53,126 bases of DNA, taken from positions 10,720 through 63,845 of the forward strand of contig JAGRIH010000026.1 in NCBI GenBank assembly GCA_020443345.1, read 5' to 3'. This document shows positions 8,896 to 17,349 of this stretch, one piece after another. The notes below the pieces were generated by a model. The model did not search any database. It had not been told where the DNA came from and saw nothing but the letters and a program-made list of their open reading frames with translations. This stretch comes from Halioglobus sp. (lineage in GTDB: Bacteria > Pseudomonadota > Gammaproteobacteria > Pseudomonadales > Halieaceae). Both the position numbers and the translations under genes were made by a program. Every line of letters begins with the position of its first letter. The stretch's first letter is position 1.

Positions 8896-8926
8896 TGTTA
8901 GCACTCTTTGGATTAGAGTGCTAACA
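8896..8926. promoter_or_regulatory. CIRCE element (HrcA operator) in front of rpoH
   Basis: The core is TTAGCACTC (8898-8906), nine spacer bases, then GAGTGCTAA (8916-8924). This is an exact match to the CIRCE consensus bound by the HrcA repressor. Symmetry extends one and two bases further on both sides, giving 11-bp perfect arms from 8896 to 8926. It lies about 30 bp upstream of the rpoH start codon. HrcA/CIRCE classically controls groESL and dnaK operons, so its position here implies repression of the heat-shock sigma gene itself. hrcA is not in this window. Confidence 0.93.
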
Positions 8927-8939
8927 GCGCAAAAGTTCC
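8913..8939 (-). promoter_or_regulatory. Sigma-E-like promoter of rpoH, overlapping CIRCE
   Basis: On the minus strand GGAACTT (8939-8933) is followed by 15 bases and TCTAA (8917-8913). This closely matches the RpoE (sigma-24) consensus of GGAACTT, 15-17 bases and TCTGA/TCAAA-like -10 element. E. coli rpoH also has a sigma-E promoter (P3) with GAACTT and TCTGA. The -10 element and the expected start point near 8905 lie inside the CIRCE palindrome. This is a sequence match only; no transcript data are available. Confidence 0.62.
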
Positions 8940-9013
8940 CTCCAGACACTGAAAAATTTCCGCAACCAGCTGAAATACAAAGAATTATTGATTTTCACCG
9001 AGAGAACCGATGT

Positions 9014-10054
9014 TCACCGGGGCTCGATGTTTGCCAAGTGGCGCGCCACGGCCAGCCAGGCGCCGGCGAGACCGAGCAGGCCCCCCAGCACCACCAGGTT
9101 GAGGGCACCCATGACGCCCGGGCCGCGCAATTGAAAATCGCTGTCGTAGAGCGCCGCGAGCGAGGCCATCGGAGCCTGCAGGAACCACAGGGCGAGCCCC
9201 ACGAGCAGCGCCGCGCACAGGCCGCCGCCCACCCCGAACCACAGGCCGGTGTACAGGAAGGGCCGGCGCACGAAGGCGTCGCTGCCACCGACCAGTTTAA
9301 CGATCACGATTTCATCGCGGCGATTTTCAATCGCCAGGCGAATGGTGTTGCCCAGGATCAACACCACGCCCACTACCAGCACCACACCCAGCGTCAGCAG
9401 CAGGCGTCGGGCCAGCGCCAGCAGCGCGTTCAGGCGCTGCAGCCACTGCATGTCCAGTACTGCCCGCGCCGCTCCCGGGGCGGCCTGCAGCGCGTCACGC
9501 AGGGCGGCGATGGCGTCCGCATCGAGGCTTTCCAATGGCGAGACCAGCAGCAGGTGCGGCAGCGGATTCTGCTCCAGGCTGTCGAGCACATCGGCAAATC
9601 CGGACAGGGCGCCAAACTCCTCCAGCGCCTGCTCGCGCGACACTAGCACAGCCTGTGCCACGTCCGCGCGCTGCGCCACGCTGGATTGCAACTGCCGGGC
9701 CTGCTCGATGGCGACCCCGTCCTGCAGAAACAGCGATATCTGCGCCCGGGTATCCCACTTGGCGCTGAGCTGGCCGACATTGTGCAGCAGGCTATTCAGA
9801 CCCACCGGCAGGGCCAGTGCGATACCCAGCACCAGCCAGGTGAGCACGCTGGCTGTCGCGTTATCCAGCACCCTGGCCAGGCTGTCCGCCGCGGACAGGC
9901 GGTGGTGGTGCAGCCAGGCACGGTACCTGTCGCGCCAGCCGGTGCGGCTGAGGCTGGCGCCCTCGCGCCGGCGCCCCTGGGCGGCTCGGGGCCCGGCGCG
10001 ACGCACTGCGGCACCGCGCTCGGCGGTACCGCGTCCGCGTCCCCGGCGCCCCAT
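9014..10054 (-). CDS. ftsX: Cell-division ABC transporter permease FtsX
   Basis: FtsX is the membrane partner of FtsE; the complex sits at the divisome and activates septal peptidoglycan hydrolases through its periplasmic loop. The 346-residue protein has a basic Arg/Gly-rich cytoplasmic N-terminus of about 60 residues, a first membrane helix (TWLVLGIALALPVGLNSLL), the large extracytoplasmic domain with WDTRAQISLFLQDGV, and three C-terminal helices in the permease core. The ATG at 10054 overlaps the ftsE stop (TGATG), indicating translational coupling. A TTG one codon earlier is unlikely. The Arg-rich N-terminus is longer than in E. coli but such extensions are common in pseudomonads. Confidence 0.95.
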   Translation of the reverse strand: MGRRGRGRGTAERGAAVRRAGPRAAQGRRREGASLSRTGWRDRYRAWLHHHRLSAADSLARVLDNATASVLTWLVLGIALALPVGLNSLLHNVGQLSAKWDTRAQISLFLQDGVAIEQARQLQSSVAQRADVAQAVLVSREQALEEFGALSGFADVLDSLEQNPLPHLLLVSPLESLDADAIAALRDALQAAPGAARAVLDMQWLQRLNALLALARRLLLTLGVVLVVGVVLILGNTIRLAIENRRDEIVIVKLVGGSDAFVRRPFLYTGLWFGVGGGLCAALLVGLALWFLQAPMASLAALYDSDFQLRGPGVMGALNLVVLGGLLGLAGAWLAVARHLANIEPR

Positions 10055-10719
10055 CAAGAACTGCTCCCGCCCACCAGGCGACCATTGCGCAGCGTGATGA
10101 TCCGGTGGTGCAGCCTGGATATCAGCACCAGGTCATGACTGGCGATCAATACCGTCACCCCCACCTGGTTGAACTCCTCGAACAACTGCATGATCTCCGC
10201 CGACAGGGCCGGGTCCAGGTTGCCCGTGGGTTCATCCGCCAACAGGACCTGTGGTTTTCCAACCACCGCGCGCGCGATACCCACGCGTTGCTGCTCACCG
10301 CCGGACAGAGTCACCGGCATGGCCCGCTCGCGATCGAGCAGCCCGACCTTGTCGAGTGCGGCGCGCACGCGCCGGCCCACCTCGCGGTGCTCGCAGCCCG
10401 CAATCACCAGTGGCAGCGCCACGTTGTCGTACACCGTCCGGTCATCGAGTAGCCGGTGGTTCTGGAACACCACGCCGATCCCGCGGCGGTGGCGCGGCAC
10501 GCCCCGCGGTTTGACGCTCGCCAGGTCCCTGCCGTCCACCAGCACCCGTCCGCGCGTGGGTCGGTCCATCAACATGATCAGGCGCAGCAGGGTGCTCTTG
10601 CCCGCGCCGGAGTGCCCCGTCAAAAACACCAGTTCGTCCCGGCCGATCGTCACGCTCACATCCCGCAGGGCATCGTGCCCCTCGTCGTAGCGCTTGCTGA
10701 CCCGCTCAAAGGTGATCAT
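10054..10719 (-). CDS. ftsE: Cell-division ATP-binding protein FtsE
   Basis: FtsE is the cytoplasmic ATPase of the FtsEX complex. The 221-residue protein has Walker A (GHSGAGKS, residues 35-42), Q-loop (VFQNHRLL), ABC signature (TLSGGEQQRVGIARA) and Walker B (VLLADEPTGNLD), followed by the switch histidine in LIASHD. The start ATG at 10719 overlaps the ftsY stop by four bases (ATGA), and the longer open frame upstream is only an overlap with ftsY. Tight spacing shows that ftsY-ftsE-ftsX is one operon. Confidence 0.96.
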   Translation of the reverse strand: MITFERVSKRYDEGHDALRDVSVTIGRDELVFLTGHSGAGKSTLLRLIMLMDRPTRGRVLVDGRDLASVKPRGVPRHRRGIGVVFQNHRLLDDRTVYDNVALPLVIAGCEHREVGRRVRAALDKVGLLDRERAMPVTLSGGEQQRVGIARAVVGKPQVLLADEPTGNLDPALSAEIMQLFEEFNQVGVTVLIASHDLVLISRLHHRIITLRNGRLVGGSSS

Positions 10720-12008
10720 GCAGTGCGGTCGTCTCCCGCAAACAACGCTTCGATAAAGGGTTCGGCCTGGAACGGGCGCAGGTCCTCGGCCGTCTCGCCG
10801 ACACCGATAAAGCGGATCGGCAGATGCAGCTTTTTGGCAATGGCAAAAATGACCCCGCCCTTGGCGGTGCCGTCCAGCTTGGTCAGGGTGATACCGGTGA
10901 CGCCCACCCACTGCTGGAATTGCGCGGCTTGCGCCAGGGCGTTCTGCCCGGTACCCGCATCCAGCACCAGCATGATTTCATGGGGCGCCTGCGGGTCGAG
11001 TTTTGCCATCACCCGCACCACCTTTTTCAGCTCCTCCATCAGGTTGTCCTTGTTGTGCAGGCGCCCGGCAGTGTCGGCGATCAACACGTCGATGCCGCGC
11101 GCCTGAGCCGCCTGCAGGGCGTCGAAAATAACCGAGGCGCTGTCGGCCCCGGAATGCTGCGCGACGACCGGCACCGCGTTGCGCTCACCCCAGACCTGCA
11201 GTTGCTCCACGGCGGCGGCACGGAAAGTGTCCCCCGCGGCGAGCATGACGGAACGACCCTCTGTCTGGTAGCGCCGCGCGAGTTTGCCGATGGTCGTGGT
11301 CTTGCCCACGCCGTTGACGCCGACCACCAGGATCACACAGGGTCGGTGGCCCTGCACTTCGAGCAGCTGCTCGCAGGGCTTGAGCAGAGCCAGCAACTCC
11401 TCCTGCAAGGCTCCGTGCAGCGCATCGGGGCGGGTCAACTCCCGGCGTGACACCCGCCGGGTCAGGTGCTCGATGATTTCCAGCGTGGCATCCACGCCGA
11501 CATCGGCCTGCAACAGCCGCGACTCCAGTTCCTCCAGTAGCTCCGCATCGATTTCCTTGCGCCCCAGCAACAGGTTGCCCATACCCTGCACCAGATTGTC
11601 GCTGGTGCGGCCCAGGCCGCGGCGCAGGCGGGAAAACAGCCCCGGTCGGGCGGTGCCCCCGGCGCCTTCCCGACGCGATGGCGCAGGTGGCGATCCGTCC
11701 TCAGCCGCGCGCGATTTACCGTTCCCGGCTGCTGCAGCCGAAGCGTCGTCAGAGGTATCCGCGCGGACTGGCGGTGCTCCCGGCGGCGCAATCAGGGGAA
11801 GCGCATCCGCCGGCTGCGCCGGGGCGCTACCTGGCTCCTGCACCCCTGCCCCGGTCGCCGGGGCAGCGCCCGCTGCGTCCACGCTTGCGGGTGACGGCGT
11901 CGCGGGGGAGCCCGTCGCCGCGTCGGTCGCCGCCGGCTCGGAGGAGGAGGATTGGTCGGGGGCATCGGTCCCGGCCCCCCCACTTTTCTTGCGTTTGAAC
12001 AATTTCAT
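10716..12008 (-). CDS. ftsY: Signal recognition particle receptor FtsY
   Basis: FtsY is the SRP receptor GTPase that delivers ribosomes translating membrane proteins to the inner membrane. The 430-residue protein begins MKLFKRKKSGGAG with a basic membrane-contacting start. It then has a linker of about 120 residues rich in Ala, Pro, Ser, Asp and Glu (low complexity, as usual for the A domain). The NG domain follows: GVNGVGKTTTIGKLA (G1), DTFRAAAVEQL, DTAGRLHNK (G3) and TKLDGTAKGG (G4). The ATG at 12008 was preferred to an in-frame start 18 codons upstream because of the typical MKLFKRKK beginning. It is first in the ftsYEX operon and diverges from rsmD across 133 bp. Confidence 0.96.
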   Translation of the reverse strand: MKLFKRKKSGGAGTDAPDQSSSSEPAATDAATGSPATPSPASVDAAGAAPATGAGVQEPGSAPAQPADALPLIAPPGAPPVRADTSDDASAAAAGNGKSRAAEDGSPPAPSRREGAGGTARPGLFSRLRRGLGRTSDNLVQGMGNLLLGRKEIDAELLEELESRLLQADVGVDATLEIIEHLTRRVSRRELTRPDALHGALQEELLALLKPCEQLLEVQGHRPCVILVVGVNGVGKTTTIGKLARRYQTEGRSVMLAAGDTFRAAAVEQLQVWGERNAVPVVAQHSGADSASVIFDALQAAQARGIDVLIADTAGRLHNKDNLMEELKKVVRVMAKLDPQAPHEIMLVLDAGTGQNALAQAAQFQQWVGVTGITLTKLDGTAKGGVIFAIAKKLHLPIRFIGVGETAEDLRPFQAEPFIEALFAGDDRTA

Positions 12009-12141
12009 AGCTGTCGTGTTGGCGTGCGCGAATGGATACCATGCCCTGCATGGGTGTTGCATCCATTACAGTACACTGAAAAAGCCGCAGACGGGCGTCT
12101 GCAACGGCGGCTATCGTAACACCCTTGCACGAGGCGACGAA

Positions 12142-13283
<1,142 letters not shown>

Positions 13284-13326
13284 CCCTCCCGGTAACCGCC
13301 AGCATCAGGTTGCGGGAGTGCGCATC

Positions 13327-13686
13327 CTACTGCTGAGCGTCGCTGTCGCGCCGCTTGTTTGCCTCGATGTCCTTGTAGGTATAGCCGGTGTTGCGGCAAC
13401 CCAGGCAGCGCATGAAGGTGGCTTCCGCCGGCCCCAGCATCAGGGTCTGGGCCGCCTCACCGGCGTGGCCGGCCAACAGGGTAAACGGCAGGCTGACCAG
13501 CCAGGTCGCCACGCCGCCCACCGTCATGACCACGCCGATCGGTCGCGCGACCAGCAGGTCGCCCACCATGGCAAACTCGTTGGGACTTTCGTCTATCGCC
13601 GTCTGCGCCCACAGCCCCTGCGGCAACATCAGACACCCTGCACACAGACCGGTTATGGCGCGGCGCGCCTTGCGTGTTATTTTCAT
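13327..13686 (-). CDS. Small exported membrane protein of unknown function
   Basis: This is a 119-residue protein with a signal peptide (basic MKITRKARRAITG, hydrophobic core, likely cleavage after LWAQ) and one strongly hydrophobic segment (VARPIGVVMTVGGVATWLVSLPFTLLAG, about residues 47-74). The pattern, arginine-proline then a glycine-rich helix, LPF and a short tail, resembles short pseudomonad proteins loosely annotated as 'multidrug transporter', a name with no support. Unusual is the tail FMRCLGCRNTGYTYKDIEAN, with two cysteines spaced CxxC. It has a strong ribosome-binding site (GGGGGAAG) and lies 53 bp downstream of mutM on the same strand. No function is proposed. Confidence 0.75.
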   Translation of the reverse strand: MKITRKARRAITGLCAGCLMLPQGLWAQTAIDESPNEFAMVGDLLVARPIGVVMTVGGVATWLVSLPFTLLAGHAGEAAQTLMLGPAEATFMRCLGCRNTGYTYKDIEANKRRDSDAQQ

Positions 13687-13739
13687 CTTGCTTCCCCCGG
13701 GTAATCGCCCGTTCCCCTGAGTGTGCTAGTGTAGCCTGT

Positions 13740-14552
13740 TCAGCGCTGGCAGGCCACGCAGTAAACACTGCCGCGCTGCCCCAGGCGGCAAGCCCGGAGC
13801 TGGCTGCCACAGCACGTGCACGGCTGCCCTCCACGCCCGTAAACGTGCAAGTGCCGAGCGAAATACCCGGGCTTGCCGTCCCCGCCGACAAAATCTCTAA
13901 GGGTAGTACCGCCCTGCTCTATAGCCGAAGTAAGCACTTGCTTTATGCATTGCGAAAGGCACTCGTAGCGCGCCGCGGAAACCCGGCCGGCCGCGCGGTC
14001 CGGCCGAATGCCGGCCAGGAACAGCGCTTCATTGGCGTAAATATTACCAACACCGACGACCACCCTGGCGTCCATGATGAAGTTCTTTACCGGCCCCCGG
14101 CGCCCGCGAGAGCGGCGATAGAGCAACTGGCCGTCAAACTCGGGAGACAGCGGCTCCGGACCCAGATTGGCCAGCAGCGGATGGCGCTCGCCCGGCGCCA
14201 GCCACAAAAAGCAACCGAAACGGCGGGGGTCGTTAAAGCGCAGACTGTGGCCGCCGGCCAGCGCCACATCGACATGGTCGTGCCTGGCGACGGGGTCCCC
14301 CCGCCGGACCACCCGCAGCGAACCGGACATGCCCAGGTGCACCAGTGCAATTCCCGCGGCAGTTTGGAACAACAGGTACTTGGCGCGACGCTCAACCGCC
14401 AGGATGATCTGCCCGGCCATACCGGTTGCCAGGGTGTCCGGCACCGGCCAGCGCAGACGCGGTTCGCGCACTATCACCGCGCGCACCGCGCGCCCGCGAC
14501 AGAAGGGTTCGACACCGCGGCGGGTGGTTTCAACCTCGGGCAATTCGGGCAT
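13740..14552 (-). CDS. mutM: Formamidopyrimidine-DNA glycosylase
   Basis: MutM (Fpg) removes 8-oxoguanine and formamidopyrimidines and nicks the abasic site. The 270-residue protein starts [13 protein letters not shown], with the catalytic Pro2 and Glu3. Lys58 lies in [17 protein letters not shown], the helix-two-turn-helix region ([16 protein letters not shown]) and a C-terminal zinc finger with paired cysteines (PCTCCGSQL and YCVACQR) complete the protein. It follows rpmG on the same strand, but a strong terminator at 14601-14624 separates them, so it probably has its own promoter. Confidence 0.97.
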   Translation of the reverse strand: MPELPEVETTRRGVEPFCRGRAVRAVIVREPRLRWPVPDTLATGMAGQIILAVERRAKYLLFQTAAGIALVHLGMSGSLRVVRRGDPVARHDHVDVALAGGHSLRFNDPRRFGCFLWLAPGERHPLLANLGPEPLSPEFDGQLLYRRSRGRRGPVKNFIMDARVVVGVGNIYANEALFLAGIRPDRAAGRVSAARYECLSQCIKQVLTSAIEQGGTTLRDFVGGDGKPGYFARHLHVYGRGGQPCTCCGSQLRACRLGQRGSVYCVACQR

Positions 14553-14600
14553 TGATACGCGCTGCTGTCAGCGCCGGGCAGTCGCCGCTGAACCGCAGAC

Positions 14601-14624
14601 AAAAACCCCGGCAACAGCCGGGGT
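14601..14624 (-). terminator. Rho-independent terminator of rpmB-rpmG
   Basis: On the minus strand ACCCCGGC and GCCGGGGT form a perfect 8-bp stem around a four-base loop (14605-14624), directly followed by a run of five T. It lies 29 bases after the rpmG stop and before mutM. This is the clearest intrinsic terminator in the window. Confidence 0.92.
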
Positions 14625-14652
14625 CCTGGGTAGATCCTGCGAGCACACCGGC

Positions 14653-14808
14653 TTATTTGATCTTGCCTTCCTTGTACAGTACATGTCTGCGCACCACAGG
14701 GTCGTACTTTTTCATCTCCAGTTTGTCGGGCGTGGTGCGCTTGTTCTTGTCGGTGGTATAAAAGTGCCCGGTACCAGCCGAGGAGTTCATTCTGATCTTT
14801 TCTCTCAT
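14653..14808 (-). CDS. rpmG: 50S ribosomal protein L33
   Basis: L33 is a small protein near the ribosomal E site. The 51-residue protein reads [20 protein letters not shown] and continues with [21 protein letters not shown], a near-perfect gammaproteobacterial L33. It contains no cysteines, so it is the zinc-free (C-minus) form. The ATG at 14808 has GGGAGAGAAG as ribosome-binding site. It lies 12 bp after rpmB, so the two form one operon, ended by the terminator at 14601-14624. Confidence 0.96.
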   Translation of the reverse strand: MREKIRMNSSAGTGHFYTTDKNKRTTPDKLEMKKYDPVVRRHVLYKEGKIK

Positions 14809-14820
14809 CGCTTCTCTCCC

Positions 14821-15057
14821 TTAAATCCCGTCGCCGCGGGCGCGGATATCGTCCAGTACCCGCTCGATACCTTTCTTGTCGATGATGCGCATACCCTTGC
14901 TCGAAACACGCAGGCTGACGAAGCGCTTTTCGGACTCGACCCAGAACCGGTGCCGGTGCAGGTTGGGCAAAAAACGGCGGCGCGTGCGGTTCTTGGCGTG
15001 TGATACGTTGTTTCCTGTTACCGGGCGCTTGCCGGTAACCTGACAGACTCTGGACAT
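14821..15057 (-). CDS. rpmB: 50S ribosomal protein L28
   Basis: L28 is a 78-residue large-subunit protein. The sequence starts [20 protein letters not shown] and continues with [21 protein letters not shown] and [14 protein letters not shown], an unmistakable match. The ATG at 15057 gives the canonical N-terminus; a GTG three codons upstream was rejected. It is first in the rpmB-rpmG operon and has a strong promoter at 15149-15177. Confidence 0.97.
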   Translation of the reverse strand: MSRVCQVTGKRPVTGNNVSHAKNRTRRRFLPNLHRHRFWVESEKRFVSLRVSSKGMRIIDKKGIERVLDDIRARGDGI

Positions 15058-15148
15058 GATGCTCACTCTCCCGACCTACAGGGGAATCGATACGAATTCG
15101 GTGCAGCTGCGGGACCGACAACCAAACCCCAGCCGCGCGGAGCGCGAC

Positions 15149-15177
15149 TTTATACCAGAACACCCGCGGCATGGCAA
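15149..15177 (-). promoter_or_regulatory. Sigma-70 promoter of rpmB-rpmG
   Basis: Minus-strand TTGCCA (15177-15172), a 17-base spacer and TATAAA (15154-15149) make a near-consensus sigma-70 promoter about 90 bp upstream of rpmB. The bases after the -10 element are very GC-rich (GTCGCGC). Such a discriminator is typical of ribosomal promoters under ppGpp/DksA control, so stringent regulation is a reasonable inference. Confidence 0.82.
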
Positions 15178-15190
15178 GCGCCGGCACACG

Positions 15191-15865
15191 TCACAGCAGG
15201 CCCTGTTCGGCGAACGAATAATCCTCGCCGCGGCCGATAATGATGTGGTCCAGCACGCGAATATCCAGCAGGCCGAGCGCCGCACACAGACGCTCCGTGA
15301 TACGGCGGTCGGCGCTGCTGGGCTCGGCGACCCCGGAGGGGTGGTTGTGGGCAAAAATCACGGCGGCGGCATGGTACTGCAGGGCGCGCACTGCCACCTC
15401 GCGCGGGTACACGGCAGCGCCATCCAGCGTGCCGAAAAACAGGTCCTCGCAACGCAGCACCCGGTGCTGACTGTCGAGGAACAGGCAGGTAAACACCTCG
15501 CGGTTGTGCGCTGCCAGGTGGTACTGCAGAAAGCGGCGCGTCTCGCCCGGACTGGTCAGGGCGCCCCCCGTGCACAGCACATGCAGGGCCTGGCGGCGCG
15601 CCAGTTCCAGCGCCGCCTGCAACTGGGCATACTTGGCCGCACCGACGCCGGGACAGGCGAGCAGGCTCGCCTGGCCGGCCCGCAACACACCCGCCAGGCC
15701 CGCAAACTGCCGGAGCAGTTTGCGGGCCAGTTCCAGGGCGTTGCAATCCCGATACCCCGTGTGCAGCAGCACCGCCAGCAGTTCGGCATCCGACAGGGCC
15801 GCGACGCCCCGTTCGAGCAGTTTGTCGCGAGGGCCCTCCCCCGGCACCCATCGGGCAATGGTCAT
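15191..15865 (-). CDS. radC: RadC/YeeS family JAB-domain protein
   Basis: This is a 224-residue member of the RadC family. An N-terminal helix-hairpin-helix-like region (LLACPGVGAAKYAQL) precedes an MPN+/JAB metalloprotease-like domain with the zinc motif AHNHPSG and downstream Asp in SSADRRIT. The historic assignment to DNA repair is doubtful, and the actual activity is unknown. The ATG at 15863-15865 has an excellent ribosome-binding site (GGGAGGAG). It diverges from coaBC, an arrangement conserved widely in proteobacteria, and lies upstream of rpmB-rpmG on the same strand. Confidence 0.94.
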   Translation of the reverse strand: MTIARWVPGEGPRDKLLERGVAALSDAELLAVLLHTGYRDCNALELARKLLRQFAGLAGVLRAGQASLLACPGVGAAKYAQLQAALELARRQALHVLCTGGALTSPGETRRFLQYHLAAHNREVFTCLFLDSQHRVLRCEDLFFGTLDGAAVYPREVAVRALQYHAAAVIFAHNHPSGVAEPSSADRRITERLCAALGLLDIRVLDHIIIGRGEDYSFAEQGLL

Positions 15866-15994
15866 GGCGCTCCTCCCTGAGCAGTCGAGCACGTGCGGGC
15901 CGCAGCGCTGGCGCGCGGTACGGAGTGTGTCAAATCCCGCGGTGCGGTGTTATCGTGCAGCCTCCGTGGCTATTTTCCCAGTACAGGCCGGCCA

Positions 15995-17197
15995 ATGGCA
16001 CATCTTTTCAATCGCAATATCCTGCTGGGCGTCAGCGGGGGCATAGCCGCCTACAAGTCCGCCGAACTGGTCCGGCAACTGCGCGAGCGCGGCGCCTGGG
16101 TGCGCGTCATCATGACCCGCGGGGCGCGGGAGTTCATCACCCCCCTGACCCTGCAGGCACTGTCCGGCAACCCGGTCCATACCGAGCTGCTGGATGCCAC
16201 GGCGGAACAGGGTATGGGGCACATCGAGCTGGCCCGCTGGGCGGACCTGCTGCTGATCGCGCCGGCCACCGCCGACCTGATTGCCCGGCTTAGCGCGGGC
16301 CGCGCCGATGACCTGCTGACCACCGTCGCGCTGGCCACGCCCGCGCCGGTGCTGCTGGCGCCGGCCATGAACCAGCAGATGTGGCGCGATGCGGCCACCA
16401 CCGCCAACGTCGCCACTCTGAGGGCGCGCGGCGCCGTCCTGGTGGGCCCCGCCGCCGGCGAACAGGCCTGCGGCGATGTCGGGCCCGGGCGCATGGAGGA
16501 GCCGCCGGTGATTGCCGAGGCCGCCGCCCGACTGTTTGCGAGCGGGGTGCTGGACGGCAAACGGGTGGTCATCACCGCCGGACCGACGCGTGAAGCGCTG
16601 GACCCGGTGCGCTACCTGTCCAACCACAGTTCCGGCAAAATGGGTTATGCGCTGGCCCGAGCCGCGGCGGAGGCCGGCGCCAGAACCACCCTGGTCAGCG
16701 GCCCGGTCGACCTGCAGGCGCCGGACCGCGTGCACACCCTGCCGGTTACCAGCGCGCAGCAGATGCTGCAGCAGTGCCTGGCACTGGCTCGCGAGTGCGA
16801 CATCTTCATTGCCTGTGCGGCCGTGGCGGACTACCGCCCGGCACAGATACAGCAGCGAAAAATCAAGAAAGGGGCGCAGCAGACAAGCCTGCAGCTGGTG
16901 CGCAACCCGGACATCCTGGCTACCGTGGCGAACCTCGAAAACAGCCCCTTTTGCGTGGGCTTTGCCGCCGAGACCAACGACCTGCTGGCCTATGCCAGGG
17001 ACAAGATGCAGCGCAAAAACCTGGACATGATCGTCGCCAACGATGTCTCTGACCCGGCGGTCGGCTTTGGCAGCGATGACAACGAGGTGACCGTGCTGTG
17101 GCGCGGTGGCGAGGCGGCGCTGGCCCGGGCCGGCAAGAACACCATAGCCCGCCAGATCGTCGAACTGATAGCCCGGTGCAGCGCGGCGGATCATTGA
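15995..17197 (+). CDS. coaBC: Bifunctional phosphopantothenoylcysteine decarboxylase/synthetase CoaBC
   Basis: CoaBC (Dfp) carries out two coenzyme A steps: CTP-dependent joining of cysteine to 4'-phosphopantothenate (CoaB) and FMN-dependent decarboxylation (CoaC). In the 400-residue protein the CoaC domain is N-terminal, with GVSGGIAAYK, active-site His76 (MGHIELARWAD), PAMNQQMW and Cys159 in EQACGDVGPGRM. The CoaB domain follows, with ITAGPTREALDPVRYLSNHSSGKMGYALA and the RKIKK motif. The ATG at 15995 fits the usual start; 34 upstream codons in frame have no family counterpart. In Pseudomonas this gene is followed by dut and algC. Here algC comes directly and dut is missing. Confidence 0.96.
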   Translation: MAHLFNRNILLGVSGGIAAYKSAELVRQLRERGAWVRVIMTRGAREFITPLTLQALSGNPVHTELLDATAEQGMGHIELARWADLLLIAPATADLIARLSAGRADDLLTTVALATPAPVLLAPAMNQQMWRDAATTANVATLRARGAVLVGPAAGEQACGDVGPGRMEEPPVIAEAAARLFASGVLDGKRVVITAGPTREALDPVRYLSNHSSGKMGYALARAAAEAGARTTLVSGPVDLQAPDRVHTLPVTSAQQMLQQCLALARECDIFIACAAVADYRPAQIQQRKIKKGAQQTSLQLVRNPDILATVANLENSPFCVGFAAETNDLLAYARDKMQRKNLDMIVANDVSDPAVGFGSDDNEVTVLWRGGEAALARAGKNTIARQIVELIARCSAADH

Positions 17198-17268
17198 ACG
17201 ATCCGGCTGCACCAGCGCGGCGGCCCTCAGACACCCGCAAATACAGTGAAAGCAAACAAAGTACATTT

Positions 17269-17283
17269 AAGTGAGAATCACTT
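17269..17283. promoter_or_regulatory. Palindrome upstream of algC
   Basis: AAGTGA and TCACTT flank GAA, a perfect 15-base inverted repeat in the AT-rich 152 bp between coaBC and algC. It lies 66 bases before the chosen algC start. It looks like a repressor or activator site. I do not recognise the regulator, and it does not match a Fur box well. Confidence 0.4.
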
Positions 17284-17349
17284 GGTAATATCATTGTGCA
17301 GTCTGTGGAGCGTGCCCATTCGTCAACTGAACGACAAAAGACCATCTGG

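Noticed and set aside
11284-12141. Long plus-strand open frame running over ftsY into rsmD
   Set aside because: It is antisense to the low-complexity, GC-rich ftsY linker; only the part from 12142 matches a protein family.
17269-17292. Possible Fur box upstream of algC
   Set aside because: The AAGTGAGAATCACTT palindrome shares only the GAGAATCA-like centre with Fur sites and lacks the GATAAT repeats; left as an unknown palindrome.
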